Part shown: positions 11,726-23,544 of the stretch, piece after piece
How the letters are laid out: each line of letters begins with the position of its first letter
Position numbering within the stretch: position 1 is the first letter of the stretch
From: Schistocerca nitens
Taxonomy: Eukaryota; Arthropoda; Insecta; Orthoptera; Acrididae
DNA length: 64,000 nucleotides
Assembly: GCF_023898315.1 (NCBI RefSeq)
Contig: NC_064614.1
Coordinates: 703,810,720-703,874,719, forward strand
Direction of reading: 5' to 3'
Position numbers and translations under genes: made by a program
Notes under the pieces: model-generated
Seen by the model: only the letters and a program-made list of their open reading frames with translations
What the model was told of the DNA's origin: nothing
Databases searched by the model: none

Positions 11726-12139
11726 GAAGCAAAGAAAGTAGCGTATCTGCCGCATGCTGGTTCTATTTTTGCAAGGATCAGTAGGATACTCCGTAAATAC
11801 AATATCAAGTGTGTTTTCTGTCCATCCAGCGAGACCGTGGGACTGATGGGGAGTACTAAAGATGACCTGCGGTTATGGAAACCAGGGATTTACTTTATAC
11901 CTTGTCAATGTGGCATGTCCTACATTGGCCAGAGTATAGAAACAGTGGATATCAGGTGCAAAGAACATCAGAGACACACCCGATTAAGACAGGTAATGAA
12001 GTCATCCATTGTTGAACACTGTCTGGAACTAGATCACGCCATGAATTATGATGAAACCAAGATTCTAGCACAGACACCCAGATTCTGGGACAGTGTTATA
12101 AGGAAATCGATTGAGATAAAACTAACTCGTGAACCATGA
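11726..12139 (+). pseudogene. PLE GIY-YIG endonuclease domain, partial ORF
   Basis: This open frame of about 138 codons has no natural start; it follows a stop near 11704 and ends at a stop at 12137-12139. It carries the GIY-YIG nuclease signature of Penelope-like elements: GIYFIPCQCG, then YIGQS, then a conserved HQRHTR block and an EHCLELDHAMNYDETK segment. In the family this domain nicks the target so that reverse transcription can be primed. Unlike the palindromic PLE copies at 21.7-24.9 kb, this domain is in one frame. It lacks the reverse-transcriptase half, so it is a dead fragment. Confidence 0.8.
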
Positions 12140-12185
12140 CGACATGGGGTACCTGCTAAGTAGAGCCTATGATCCTGTTCTGGAA

Positions 12186-12424
12186 CCTAGTGAGGTGCCG
12201 CAGTGGTTAGCACACTGGACTCGCATTCGGGAGGACAACGGTTGAATCCTGCGTCCAACCATCCTGATCTAGTTTTTCCGTGATTTCCCTAAATTGCTCC
12301 AGCCAAATGCTGGGATGGTTCCTTTAAAAGGGCATGGCTGACTTCCTTTCCCGTCCTTCCCTAATCCAATGAGACCAATGACCTCACTGTTTGGTGTCTT
12401 CCCCCAAACAACCTAAACCAACCC
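12186..12424 (+). repeat. tRNA-derived SINE, family 3, with 12-bp target duplication
   Basis: The copy starts with a tRNA-like head (box A GTGGTTAGCACACTGGAC, box B GGTTGAATCCTG). The body contains TTTTCCGTGATTTCCC and GGGATGGTTCCTTT, and the tail ends in a CCCAAACAACC run. The exact direct repeat CCTGTTCTGGAA flanks it at 12174-12185 and 12425-12436. It inserted into the tail of the PLE, so it is younger than that element. Confidence 0.88.
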
Positions 12425-12494
12425 CCTGTTCTGGAATTGTTAAAGGAGCAATGGGGGCAGCTGCAGCAGTCCAAGAATAGAAGAATGGAAGCGG

Positions 12495-12840
12495 TGGATA
12501 TGGAAAACGATCACCAGACAGGTGCAGTGGACTGAAGATGCAATGTGCCTGCCCTGTCTGTATTCTATAGCTGATCCAGTTGAACCCCTGCATTGCTACA
12601 TTGCACATCTGTTTACAAAATTAATCTATCACCCCGTATGGTCGGATATATTTGTCAATGCTCTGCAATCACTATTCCCCACGTCAAATCTGTCTCCCTC
12701 CTTATGGTTAGACATACATAATTTTTACAGAATAGTAGTCTGATCACTTCCCACACACATCTGATAATATGTTGGAACACGAACCACAGCAACTTTACCT
12801 TCCAACAGCTTAACATTCCCAACAAGTAGCTCAATTGTCA
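12495..12840 (+). repeat. Fragment of the long A/B/C repeat family
   Basis: This segment is a diverged match to 61690-62085 in copy C: the block around GGTGCAGTGGACTG, then CCAGTTGAAC, then AATCTATCAC and TTAGACATACATAATTTTT occur in the same order. Copies A and B lack this middle segment. The match is by eye, so the ends are approximate. Confidence 0.6.
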
Positions 12841-15291
12841 TTTACAAGTGTGTAGCATCCGAAAAATTTATGATATAACCACACTCACCACCAGGTGGGT
12901 GTCATTTCACTCAGCCTACCATAGCTTGCCAATAGCAAAACCTTCCGGCCGCATTGGCATTATCATCATTCATCGAGGAATAAAGGACATAATTACAATT
13001 AAAAAGTCCTCTCATCTTTTATTTATGTTATGTACATACTTGCATAGTAGTTGGCATTTGCCAGAGCAGGAAGAACTGATAGCCCTAGCCAAGTCGACCC
13101 ATGCTAATTCCCTCTAAATCCCTTCACATTGTGACGCACTGTTCCATAGTTAGAAGACTGTCTAGTCATCCACCCACCACTGACTAGGGAGAGTGCTATC
13201 ACAATGAGTAAAATGAGTGCGATCACAATGACCAAAATAGCATGCCAACTTACAGGAGGAAATTCGCAACTATGCAAAGAATGTGCAGACTGCAAAAGGA
13301 ATTCAGAAGCTCAACACCTACAATTCATTGGTATCGAGTGAGAGTCTATAAATATGCCCCTGTACATATTGTAATCTACTTTATCTTATTCATATTCCTA
13401 TGATTATTATGCTAGAATTACGAGAGTGTAATGGTGTCAGAGACTTCTTTGAAAGCAAAGTCAGTCTCTCCCTCATTAATTTTGTAACATCCACTGGAGT
13501 AAAATTACGAACTATAAAAACATCCCTAACGTCATCTGGTAGAGAACTCAATAAGATTTTACTGTGACTCTCTCCTCCGATATATCAGAAAGAAATACCA
13601 TCTGCATGTTAACATCGACCATATGGGCCAATCCCATCAAATATACATGTATTGGTCCACTGGAGCAGGTGGCTAGTGATCTACGTCGCTTCTGCAGACC
13701 TGTGTAAAGCTTTGTCGCTCATACTGGAAGAAGACGATATCCCACAGACTATCAATCACAATAGAGGGTTCTTGTGTTGTTGTTTTGTAAGCAATTTGAT
13801 ACATTGTTTTATTCTGTAAACCATTGAAGCAGTGTATGACTAAAGCTGTTTACACAGCCGTGCATTTTATTTTTCTACCATGACTTTGAGATCCGTATCA
13901 GGTGCTAAACCAACACTAACACGTTTTGATCCATTGGCGCTCACAGAAAGCTGAACATTGCATGTTGTAAACTCAGCTGCTCCTACAACACACATTATTG
14001 TTGAAATAAATGACAGAAGCAATGTTTCTTATTGGCAAAAATGTAAAAGACATCACAACATATAGAAACTGGAAGAGGTTGCTGCATTGTGGAGTGTTTC
14101 CAAACAGCTGTCCAAAGTTGATGACCTCTATAATTAATTTCATCTTCCACAGTGATGGTGTATCACATGTCATGGTGGTCTGTTTTTGAAGAGGTCAAGA
14201 CCATTGATCCCTCCCACTGGTGGTGCATATTGCACTGAGGTACGTGATCGATGTTTTGGTGTCCTAGATTGTGGTCCAAATCTTTGCAAACAGCGTATCT
14301 CACTTTTATGACTTACAGTGCATAACCACACATGGAACAAGGGGATATTCTGCTGGACTTAAACTCATAGAGCAAGGATGGTATGCACCATCAGTTGTCA
14401 ATTCCACCAGTGGAGGATGGAATGATTTTCATACACCCCAGTGAGCATGTAAATACCCTCATCCCTCCACATTTTTGTCATACTTTCATCAATTTTTTGT
14501 ATTTTCCATCAATTTTCGTAATTTCACCTGGTTTCACATAATTTTATAGCATTTTACCCAAATACTTTAGGTCCAAACCACAACTCTCAGTGAGTTGTCA
14601 CATAAACAAAACATTTCCTGGATTGATCTCGTGATGCTATAAGCCAATGAACATTGCAGGATGGTTCTCAATTTCTGTGTCATTGTATTATTGGTAAACC
14701 ACCTTCCTCCATTACTTTGCGAGAGTCATATACATGCAGGCATATTGTGAACCCTGTTACACTGTCTTCATCACATGAAATTTAGAGCATGAAATAGCAG
14801 TCAGCTGAGAGGAGGCACAAAAACTACATTCCTTAGCCGAAACACTTTATAAATTTGATAAGATTTCATCACGATTTGCCATGGAGATAGAAAGATCTCG
14901 CCAACAGGTTTGATAATTACCACCACAACAAATGAATCATATCCACAGCAGCATTCTGCTCTCTATTTCAAAACAAGCTGTCCCTTCGGTCTAGAGATTT
15001 CACCATGAATGCTGCGTCATATACGATCTCTCTAGATGCATGAATGCTGATGAGGTTAGCACTCCTTATTGGCGTATGGTAGATGTGGTTCTCATGCATT
15101 TGAGTGTGTTGAAACATTTTACATAAATCATTAGTGCTATCATTACAGTATTATTGTTGTAGAGTGTGGATTCCATACCAAGAAGGCATTTGAAAGAGAG
15201 AAATGGTCATAGAACGAAAACACACACTCCTAAGCCTCCATGGTTCTGCACTTAAGGATGCTACAATGTTAAAGCAGTGTGGTTTCTGATA
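12841..15291. other. No gene recognised
   Basis: This 2.4 kb stretch has no recognisable protein motif or dispersed repeat. Short open frames exist on both strands but show no family features. Confidence 0.5.
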
Positions 15292-15293
15292 TA

Positions 15294-16474
15294 CACTGAA
15301 GCGCCAAAGAAACTGGTATAGGTATTCAAATACAGAGATATGTAAAGAGGCAGAATACTGCACTGCAGTCAGCAACGCCTATAAAAGGCAATAAGTGTCT
15401 GACGCAGTTGTTAGATTGGTTACTGGTGCTACAATGGCAGACTATCAAGTTTTAAGTGAATTTGAACGTGGTGTTATATTCAGTGCATCAGCGATGGGAC
15501 ACAGCATCTTTGGGGTAGCGATGAAGTGGGGATTTTCCCATATGCCCATTTAACGAGTGTACCGTGAATATCAGGAATCCAGTAAAACATTAAATCTCTG
15601 ATATAACTGCAGCTAGAAAAAGATCCTGCAAGAACAGGACTAACAATGACTGATGAGAATCGTTCAGTGCATCCCTTCCACAAATTGCTGTAGATTTCAA
15701 TGCTGGGCCACCAACAGTGTCAGCATGAGAACCATTCAACGAAACATCATTGATATGGGCTTTCAGGGTAGAAGGCCCACTTGTGTACCCTTGATGAGTG
15801 CATAACACAAAGCTTAATACTTCACCTGGGTCCGTGAACATCGTCATTGGACTGTTGATGACTGGAAACATGTTGCCTGATCGGACGAGTCTCATTTCAT
15901 ATTGTATGGAGCGGATGCATGTGTACGGGTATGGAGACAAGCTGATGCATCGATGGACTGCATGTCAGCAAGGAACTGTTCAAGATGGTGGAGGCTCTAA
16001 TGATGTGGGGTGTGTGCAGTTGGAGGATATGGGACCCCTGATAGGCCTAGATACGACTCTGACAGGTGACACGTATGTAAGCTTCCTGTGTGATCATCTA
16101 CATCCATTCATGTCCATTGTGCATTCCGACAGACTTGGGCAATTCCAGCAGGACAATGTGACACCCCACACATTCAGAATTGCTGTAGAAAGACTCAAGT
16201 TTAAGCACTTCTGCTAGCCACCAAACTCCCCAGACATGAACATTATTGAGCATATCTGGGATGCCTTGCAACATGCTGTTCAGAAGAGTTCTCCACCCCT
16301 CATACTCTTACGGATTTATGGACAGCTCTGCAGGATTCGTGGTGTCAAGTTCCCTCTGGTACTACTTCAGACATTAGTCGAGTCCATGCCACATCATGTT
16401 GCAGCACTTCTGCATGCTCGTGAAGACCTTACACAATGTTAGGCATGTGTATCGGTTTCTTTGGCTCTTTAATG
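15294..16474 (+). mobile_element. Tc1-like element with terminal repeats
   Basis: The left end (CACTGAAGCGCCAAAGAAAC, with TA at 15292-15293) and the right end (rc of GGTTTCTTTGGCTCTTTAATG, with TA at 16475-16476) form imperfect inverted repeats. The length of about 1.18 kb and the transposase inside fit a Tc1-like element. The right end is followed by two more tandem copies of its terminal 25 bp. Confidence 0.8.
15434..16441 (+). pseudogene. Tc1-like transposase relic
   Basis: From the ATG at 15434 the frame starts MADYQVLSEFERG, a typical Tc1-like N-terminus leading into a helix-turn-helix, and hits a stop after about 38 codons. Further blocks lie in other frames: a core segment with VWRQADASM-like sequence near 15930, a block with FQQDNVTPHT (second Asp) near 16145-16175, and SPDMNIIEHIWDALQHAV near 16225-16275 (third acidic residue). 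The end at 16441 includes HVAALLHAR. About 336 codons are spanned, near full family length, but several stops and frameshifts make it inactive. Confidence 0.82.
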
Positions 16475-16529
16475 TAGCAGTTTCTTTGGCTCTTTAATGT
16501 AGCAGTTTCTTTGGCTCTTTAATGTAGCA
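16455..16529. repeat. Three tandem 25-bp copies of the Tc1-like right end
   Basis: The 25-bp unit beginning GTTTCTTTGGCTCTTTAATG is present at 16455, 16480 and 16505 without visible differences. It contains the terminal inverted repeat of the Tc1-like element and its flanking TA. Confidence 0.9.
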
Positions 16530-16689
16530 GTTGTGTGGAATGGAATGCTCTTAATACTCCAGTGCAGGAAATATATTCCCAGCACCTGACCTACATTTTT
16601 TTCTGCAAGTCTTTTATCCTACTGTCACTGTGGTGAGAACCTTTAAGATGACACCCACTGTCACATCTGATTAAGGTTCAGAAATTATG

Positions 16690-16885
16690 GCCAGCCGCCA
16701 TAGCCGAGCAGTTCTAGGCGCTTCAGTCTGGAACCACACGACCACCACTGTCGCAGGTTCGAATCCTGCCTCAGGTATAGATGTGTGCGACATTCTTAGG
16801 TTAGTTAGGTTTAAGTAGTTCTACGTTCTAGTGAACTGATGACCTCAGATGTTAAGTCCCATAGTGCTCAGAGCCATTTGAACCA
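16690..16885 (+). repeat. tRNA-derived SINE, family 1, with 12-bp target duplication
   Basis: The head carries tRNA-like boxes (AGCCGAGCAGTTCTAGGCGC; GGTTCGAATCCTG). The body contains TTAGGTTAGTTAGGTTTAAG and CTGATGACCTCAG, and the tail ends GCTCAGAGCCATTTGAACCA. The exact direct repeat TCAGAAATTATG flanks it at 16678-16689 and 16886-16897. Confidence 0.92.
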
Positions 16886-16897
16886 TCAGAAATTATG

Positions 16898-19800
16898 CTA
16901 TGACTGCAAATGTATTTGTTAGCTGACACCATGTGTTTGTGATTGGTGGAGAGTACAGAGGAGAACATTGTAAATACTGTTTATTAGAGTTGAAAACACA
17001 TAAATAGTTTTGCTCAGGGTCAAACACATGATCCATTTCGTAGTTGTATATTGCAGTCCCCCAAGATGGTAACACTATACTCTTTAGCTAAGAACACTTT
17101 ACAAAAATCTCTAAGGTGGTTGCTGATGACTTTGGGGTCACACCCGGGACTGTAATCTAACATATATAAATTTATTACTCTCCATTCGGTGGTCATCTAA
17201 GTTAAACAGTCTATTCCACCCATCTTATCACTGTCCACGATAAATTACTGTTTTTCTGGTCACAGTTCTTCGATGTCAACTTTTTCTTATACACCTCTTG
17301 CTGTGTTACACACTTGTTCCAATGTACAACAATTTTCCTGCACCAAGCAAGCATATAAGTATTCTCTCATTCTCTCTCAATTTCTCTCTGTTTTGGTGTA
17401 GTTTCCCTCAATTTACACGTATTTTCGTAATTTCGCCAATTTTATGTCTCTTCAGCTAATGTGATCATGACATCACTTCTGGGCATGTATTCTGAAATTG
17501 ATTGTAAGTGTAATACAGTTGTCAACACCTAGTATAACTGCACATCACGAACACTTGTGTTGGGAGTATTCTCCGAGTTTTATGTGGAAATTTGAGAATA
17601 TTCAATATGATGAGTGTTTGCACTGGACGATTATGCTCCGCGTGTAAATTGATCGATTGACTGCTCAGTGTTCACTGTTAACAGTCTCTGAGCATCCAGA
17701 ATGGCCAGTGGTGGTGACAAACTGAGGATGAGTGCACTGCTGGTGCGGACCACAGGAACTTCCACGATCGCAGGCATCTTGCTGTGACAACTACTATGGA
17801 ATGTATTGTGGTTTAAGTGTGTTATGCTTAGTGCTTCTCAGTACAGCCAGGTGGATTCTGTCATGCAGTGATATTTGTCGTTGTTACTACCCTACCACAT
17901 TGTAAACACTTCCTCCTCCTCCTCCTCCTACTCCAGGGAGAACCAACTTAGGAATTCTATAGTGCTTAAAAAATAATAATACTGAAGACACCAATGAGCA
18001 GACCTGCAGTGGTCGCGAATTCCACAACTGTGGCGTCATAAATTCCCACCGAAATTTGAAATTCCAGTTATCATTTTATACAGCACATTGCAATCGAGAC
18101 ATTAAATTCCCCATTAATCAATTTATTGTCTTTAATAGTGGTACCGTGACCACACATCTGTCCAACACCTCCTGCAAATTGTTTAAAGACAGGGCACAAG
18201 TGAGCTGAAATTATAAATTCTCAGCTACCTTCTATGTAATGGACTTCCTGCCAACCGACATAGCTGTGTCACTATCCAGCAGTAGGATGTAGGGAAAAAT
18301 TTGGAATGGGGAAGAGTGGGATTTGGAAACCAGGTAGTTGCAGGATTGAATCTCAGAATTTCCTGCCACGTATACCAGCCCTAGTATCAAAAATAGGATG
18401 CAAAGAAAAACTGTCCCACTCAACAGTCATCAATGAAATTAATTAGTCAATCAATTTGAGAGAGTGTAGGATCTATTTCCAAGACATCCACAGCCCAGCA
18501 TTTTCAGAAGGCCGGGGGGTTGCCTAGGTATACGCTACTTTGTTCAGGTCAAAGGAGTAGCTATTGTGATTTCTGGTGGCACAGTACAGATGCTACCTAG
18601 ATCCACAGGAATGCCTCTGCTCCACCTGCTACAGGTTTCATTAACACCAGAAGTTTGAGAATGGAGGGATATATCAACTACCAACGCCAGGTCTGCAGAG
18701 GGGGCAGGGTAGGGGGATGGAAGGGAGAAGGGGCAGGGAAAGTGGGGGAACATCTTGGTCTGTATGTGATAGCACACATTGCCAACTGAGACAGAGAGGA
18801 AGAGAGAACCAGAGACAGGCAGAAAGTGAGACTGGTATCAAAGGGACGTCAGCAGCTGATGCTTTTATTTGGGGAATTAGTGAGGTCCAGCGACTGCTCG
18901 GTGGTTTGCACTTGGTCAATGGTACAAGCCCAGTACGTGGCTCTGGTAGCAAGGCCCCAACAGTGGTTTCAGTGCGAGGTGCGGCCTCTGACGGTGGTTT
19001 CGACGTGCATGGTGCGGCCCTGCTGGCAGTACAGCTACTACAAAGGAGCAGAGTGCCTCGTCTTACACTGCAGCAGCAGCACAAGTGCCTTTTTGGAGAA
19101 GAAAATGACCACTGTAATCGAGTGTGGTGAGTGTTTTTTGCCAATTTAATGATGGTATTCCCTGAGTGATCAGAAAAAAAAGCAGTCTATTTGCACATTT
19201 AATTATCTTTTTTATGCATTTTACAAGACTTGCATCTCCCAAAATTAAATAAATGACAGTGAATGATAAGTTTTTCCTACCAAATAAAAATTAGATTGTA
19301 CCCCTGTGAATTGGTATGCAAATTAAATTTTATAAATAAATAGTATATTATTATTATTATTATTTTGTCCTCTTTAATGTAATTCAATTTCCAGTTGTGG
19401 GATCCTTCCACTTCACCAGCTCAGTGACTTTTCACGCCAATTTCTTTGGGGAGGGGCAGGGAGGGAATTGCTGAGGGACAAGCGGTGGCAGGAGTGACAT
19501 CCTGTGGTGGTATCATTCTGCGGTAGGTCATTTGACCCCTGCATGTCAAGGTTACCACATACAGAGCTTCTTCCCTCCAATTTTGAGAAAATTTTCCGGC
19601 AAGATAACACCCATAATTTCCAAAAATAAAGTATAGGTCTTTGCACACCAACAACTCAGCATGGGCTGAATCTTTTCCCTCCCAGTTTCCAGATGAGGAG
19701 GCGAATGGAAGAGTGGGGGAAGGGAGGGTTGGGGGATTTCCCAGAGGGGATGGGGATGGTTAACAAATCTATTTAATTAATTAGTTAATTAATTTGATAT

Positions 19801-21656
19801 AAAATGTGTGCTTGTATCAACAAGGGGGATTTCAAAAATGTGAATCAAAGTTGACAGTCACAGACAATATCAACAGTTGTGGGAAGGAGATGGTCAAATT
19901 AAAATGATGCCTCCCGCAAAATAATCGCAACATAAACGCTATCTGACTACTATATCTCTAACTGACAGTGATTGTGTACCTCTAGTTGACAGTTCAAAGC
20001 GACATTCATTGTCTCAAATACAAGTGCTGCAGGTCAGTTGGACTCAGTCCAGTGAAGACTAAACCCATCACTGAATAATCCCTAATCTACCCAGGCAACA
20101 GATATGCTCACTGATGTACAGCTGAACATGTAATATGGAGACTGCTCGTAAGTGCTTAACTGCTGAAACCAAACCAGTCCACCCTGGCACCAAGTTGAGT
20201 GGAGCACCCTGATTGGCACAACCAACACTGTACACTCATATGGGCCTCCACTGAATCCAGATAAATCCTCCCCTACTTCTCTTCTCCATCACCATTGCTC
20301 CATGAGGAGCACCGCCAAAAAAACTGTAGTGTCCAGTCATTGAGCAGTGCATGTACGTTGACCAGTGGTGTAATCATAATACCATGCAAGACCTCGCTCC
20401 TACACATGGCATAAAGCATTCTCCCAATAGGGAAGCTTGCCACCAAAAACTATGTCCACACAACATATTCTGATGTCAACACAAGTTTTCCTATTTTGCT
20501 GCAATATTGCCTGTGAGGGGTTCATCTCATGTCAAAAACGTTTTGGCGGGATTCAGGCTCACATGCTAGCCTGGCACCAGAGAGTCACAGAAAAGTTTCT
20601 ACCAGCAGAGCGATACTTCAAGTAGACACCAGAGTGTCATATATGACATCCTGAACTTGTAAATGACCAGTGCTGGCCAAGCCAGACAGTATGTCCTGTA
20701 GCATAGCAAAAAGTTCAGGACAATGCCCTGCAGCCTGCTGATCGCTCACCTGGCCTCCCAGGATCAGTCGATCAAACAAGAAGGGCGCCTGACGCCACCT
20801 GTGTCCACAGTGCAGTCCTCTCTTCAGTGACTCCCCAGGTGAGCTAGATATACCTTCCGAGAAACTGCTAATCTCGGGCTGTCTTGGCTTACACCTCAGC
20901 CATCCCTAAGCCATGTGTCCCTTCACACAGTGTGACTGAAGCATCTCTCAGGCATATTCGCCAGTACAAATAAAGAATCACACTTCAATTATCAACTGCT
21001 CCCAACTATCAATCATAGTGGCGAAGAACTCCGTCATTCTGTATTATACTGAGTAACTGCGATGGCAATAATGCCTCTATACTGATAATTTAATTAACAA
21101 AGATGAAAGAAAGCCAGCCCAAAGGATTAGTTACCTTTCAAATTTAGGCATAGCATTGTCGGCAGAAGATGAAAAACATTTTGTACTGCAAGATAAGTTT
21201 TATTGCCCAATCAAGGACACTTAAATTTTATTGCCCAATGAAGGACACTGTAATGTTGAATGAATATATATCAGTTCTTAGCTGAGCTAAATGAATTTTT
21301 GGAAAATAGTAGAACATACGTATGGTAATAATATTGCTTGTTCCGGTATAAAGATCAAATTATTCCCATTGAATGCTGTATATTAGATGAGTGGAAGTGG
21401 CATGTGAGTTTTATAATTTCATAGGGAAAAAATCTTTACATATAATGGTTATCAGTAGGTCAATATGTGAGACACAAACACACACACAGTATGTAAGAAT
21501 CTTTCACATCTACAGTTCATTAGCATTCTGTATTACCTACACACAAGAAAATAAAGTAAGTATCACATTTTTTGTTATATGGATGTCTTGCCCAAAGCAA
21601 TGCTATTTGTCTTGTGAGATTTTTTAACAGTCAGTAAGTATAAAGCTGTATTTAAG
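16898..21656. other. Gene-free stretch with G-rich tracts and microsatellites
   Basis: No recognisable coding gene was found. It holds a CTC-type microsatellite at 17911-17930, three strong G-quadruplex candidates (18698-18749, 19448-19465, 19715-19735) and an ATT microsatellite around 19350-19367. Open frames over the G-rich part exist on both strands and are compositional. Confidence 0.5.
18698..18749 (+). other. G-quadruplex-capable tract
   Basis: Runs of three to five G separated by one to six bases occur at least six times, fitting the G3+N1-7 pattern. Two more compact tracts lie at 19448-19465 and 19715-19735 on the same strand. Confidence 0.6.
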
Positions 21657-21692
21657 ATAATTAAAGTTGACGAAATAAATCTCGGGTGAACA

Positions 21693-21778
21693 GCCTGGTA
21701 TGACTGTGCATATGACCCAATATTTCAACAATCAACCACATTGCCATCACCAGGTGCGCTGATGTACTGACTGGTGCC
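21693..21778 (-). ncRNA. Degraded hammerhead ribozyme-like motif, left PLE end
   Basis: This is the minus-strand counterpart of the motif at 24746-24828. It has CTGGTGA at 21747-21753 where the core needs CTGANGA, so one invariant A is replaced by G. GAAA (21723-21726) and GTC follow. Stem II is partly mismatched. It is probably inactive but supports the ancestral structure. Confidence 0.5.
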
Positions 21779-21983
21779 ATGTATATATATATATAACAAT
21801 CCCCCTCCCGCTCCTCCCTCAGGCGCTTCCTATGAGTCAGTGTGGGGCGCGGTCCAGGTCCAGTGTCCGTTCTCCTGCTGTCTGGGCGCTGTGTCCTAGG
21901 TCTTCTCGTTCAGGAGGGTCCGCCGGCACCGCTCTCGTTATTCTTCCCTCCTCCCCCGAAGTCGGTACACTCTGGGAAATATC

Positions 21984-23540
21984 CTATTTCTTCTTAATCT
22001 GGGTGATCGTGGGTTCCCACACCTTGCTAAGGATGTAACAGCTGTCACGATTTAGTTGTGGCACCCTTACTCTGATCTCTACGGCTTCTTTGATGACACA
22101 GTCTCAGTATTTGGAAGTCTGTGTCAGGACTTTGGTTTGGTCATAATCCATGCTGTGGAGTTCCGACAGGCAATGCTCAGCGACTGCCGACTTACTGCTG
22201 TTGCAGTCTAGTGTGCCGTTGATGTTCTCGGCATCGGTCCTCAATGGTACGAATGGTCTGCCCCATGTATACACTACCGCATTGGCAGGGTATCTTATAA
22301 ACACCTGATTTACGTAGACCAAGGTTGTCCTTGACACCACCAACAAGGCTCTTGGATTTGCTTAGAGGACGGAAGATGGTTTTCACTTGGTGTTTACATA
22401 AAATGCGTCCAATTTCTCCGGATAAGGCCCCACAAAACTGAATAATAGCCAAGGCCGCCTCCTCCTGAGGTTCATCCTAATTTTCCACCGGTGCTGCAGG
22501 TGTGGGATGTAGAGCCTTCCGAATTTGCCCTTTCTTGTAATCATTCCTCCGAAATACGGTCTTTAAATGGTCCAATTCTTGTTGGAGACTGTCCCTGTCA
22601 AAGATGGTGTGAGATCTGTGTATAAAAGTTTTGAGCATGCCATTCTTTTGTGCCAGGTGGTGGCAGCTATCTGCATGTAGATACAAATCGGTGAGCGTCT
22701 TCTTCCTACACACGCTGTGGCCCAAAGTGCCGTCAGCTCATCTTCTAATCAAAACATCTAGGAAAGGGAGCATCCCACCCATTTCTATCTCCATGGTGAA
22801 CTTAATATGCTCTTGTCTGGAGTTGAGATGTGTGAGGAAGTCTGCCAGTTTATCTCTTCCATGTGGCCAGATAACGAAGGTATCATTCAAATATCTAAAG
22901 AAACATGTGGGTTTTAGATGTGCTGATTCAAGAGCTTCCTCCTCGAAATGTTCCATGTCCATATTTGTGACAACAGGTGAGAGTGGACTCCCCAGGGCTA
23001 CTCCTTCTGTCTGCTCATAGTATTCACCGTCAAATAAGAAGTAAGTTGATGTCAGAACATGTCTGAAAAGGTTGGTGGTCTTTTCACCAAATTTCTGGCT
23101 GATGTGTTCCAAGGATTCTTGTAAAGGAACTTTAGTGAATAGAAATACCACGTCGAAGCTCACCAGTATGTCAGATACCTTAAGCACAAGGTAGTTGATG
23201 CGTCCCAGGAAATCCACGGAGCTACGGATATGGTGTGTACATCTCCCAATGTTAGGGCTAAGCAGTTGTTTGAGGTGCTTGGCGAGAAGGTAAGTTGGGG
23301 CACCAATATTGCTGACAATGGGACGTAACGGAATCGATTCCTTGTGCACCTTCAGCAGTCCGTAAAGTCTAGGAGGAACAGCAGCCCTCAGGCGTAGCTT
23401 CTTGGTAATCTCGTCAGGGAAGCCGGAATCCTTGAGAAGTGCCAGAGAGACTTCCTCTCAACCCTCTTGGTAGGATCGGTATCAATCTTGCGGTATGTGC
23501 TGTCACCAAGTAGGCCCCGCAAGATGTGCTTCTCAAGGAT
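21984..23540 (-). pseudogene. PLE reverse transcriptase plus GIY-YIG, left copy
   Basis: This is a Penelope-type polyprotein, which in the family joins a reverse transcriptase to a GIY-YIG endonuclease. From about 23540 downward come LRGLLGDSTYRKID, LLKVHKESIPLRPIVS, FLGRINYLVLKVSDILVSFDVV (first catalytic Asp), GVALGSPLSPVV, and FFRYLNDTFVIW, where the usual DD pair reads ND, so a catalytic Asp is lost. LPFLDVLIRR is followed by TGA; then come LGHSV, a TAG after APVEN, and the nuclease (SGVYKIPCQCG, VYMGQT, EHQRHTRL) with a frameshift after LQQQ. It ends at a stop at 21984-21986. A frameshift near 23350-23450 also disrupts the N-terminal part. Confidence 0.87.
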
Positions 23541-23544
23541 CCCA

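Larger units (their letters stand above)
11716..12490 (+). mobile_element. Penelope-like element, 5'-truncated, carrying a nested SINE
   Basis: This is the 3' part of a Penelope-like retroelement. Only the linker and GIY-YIG endonuclease coding part remain, followed by a short tail interrupted by a SINE (12186-12424). The left limit is set by where the PLE-like reading frame becomes recognisable. The right limit is where similarity to the long repeat family begins (about 12495). No reverse-transcriptase domain is present. Confidence 0.72.

Noticed and set aside
15045..15115. CTGATGAG followed by GAAAC as a possible hammerhead
   Set aside because: The stem II pairing next to the core is weak and no stem I pairing was found; likely chance.
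16690..16885. CTGATGA inside family 1 SINEs as a hammerhead core
   Set aside because: No GAAA, stem II or cleavage triplet follows in the required arrangement; it is part of the conserved SINE body.
18674..19144. Overlapping long open frames on both strands over G-rich DNA
   Set aside because: Composition-driven frames with low-complexity peptides and no domain; both strands are open, so neither is supported.
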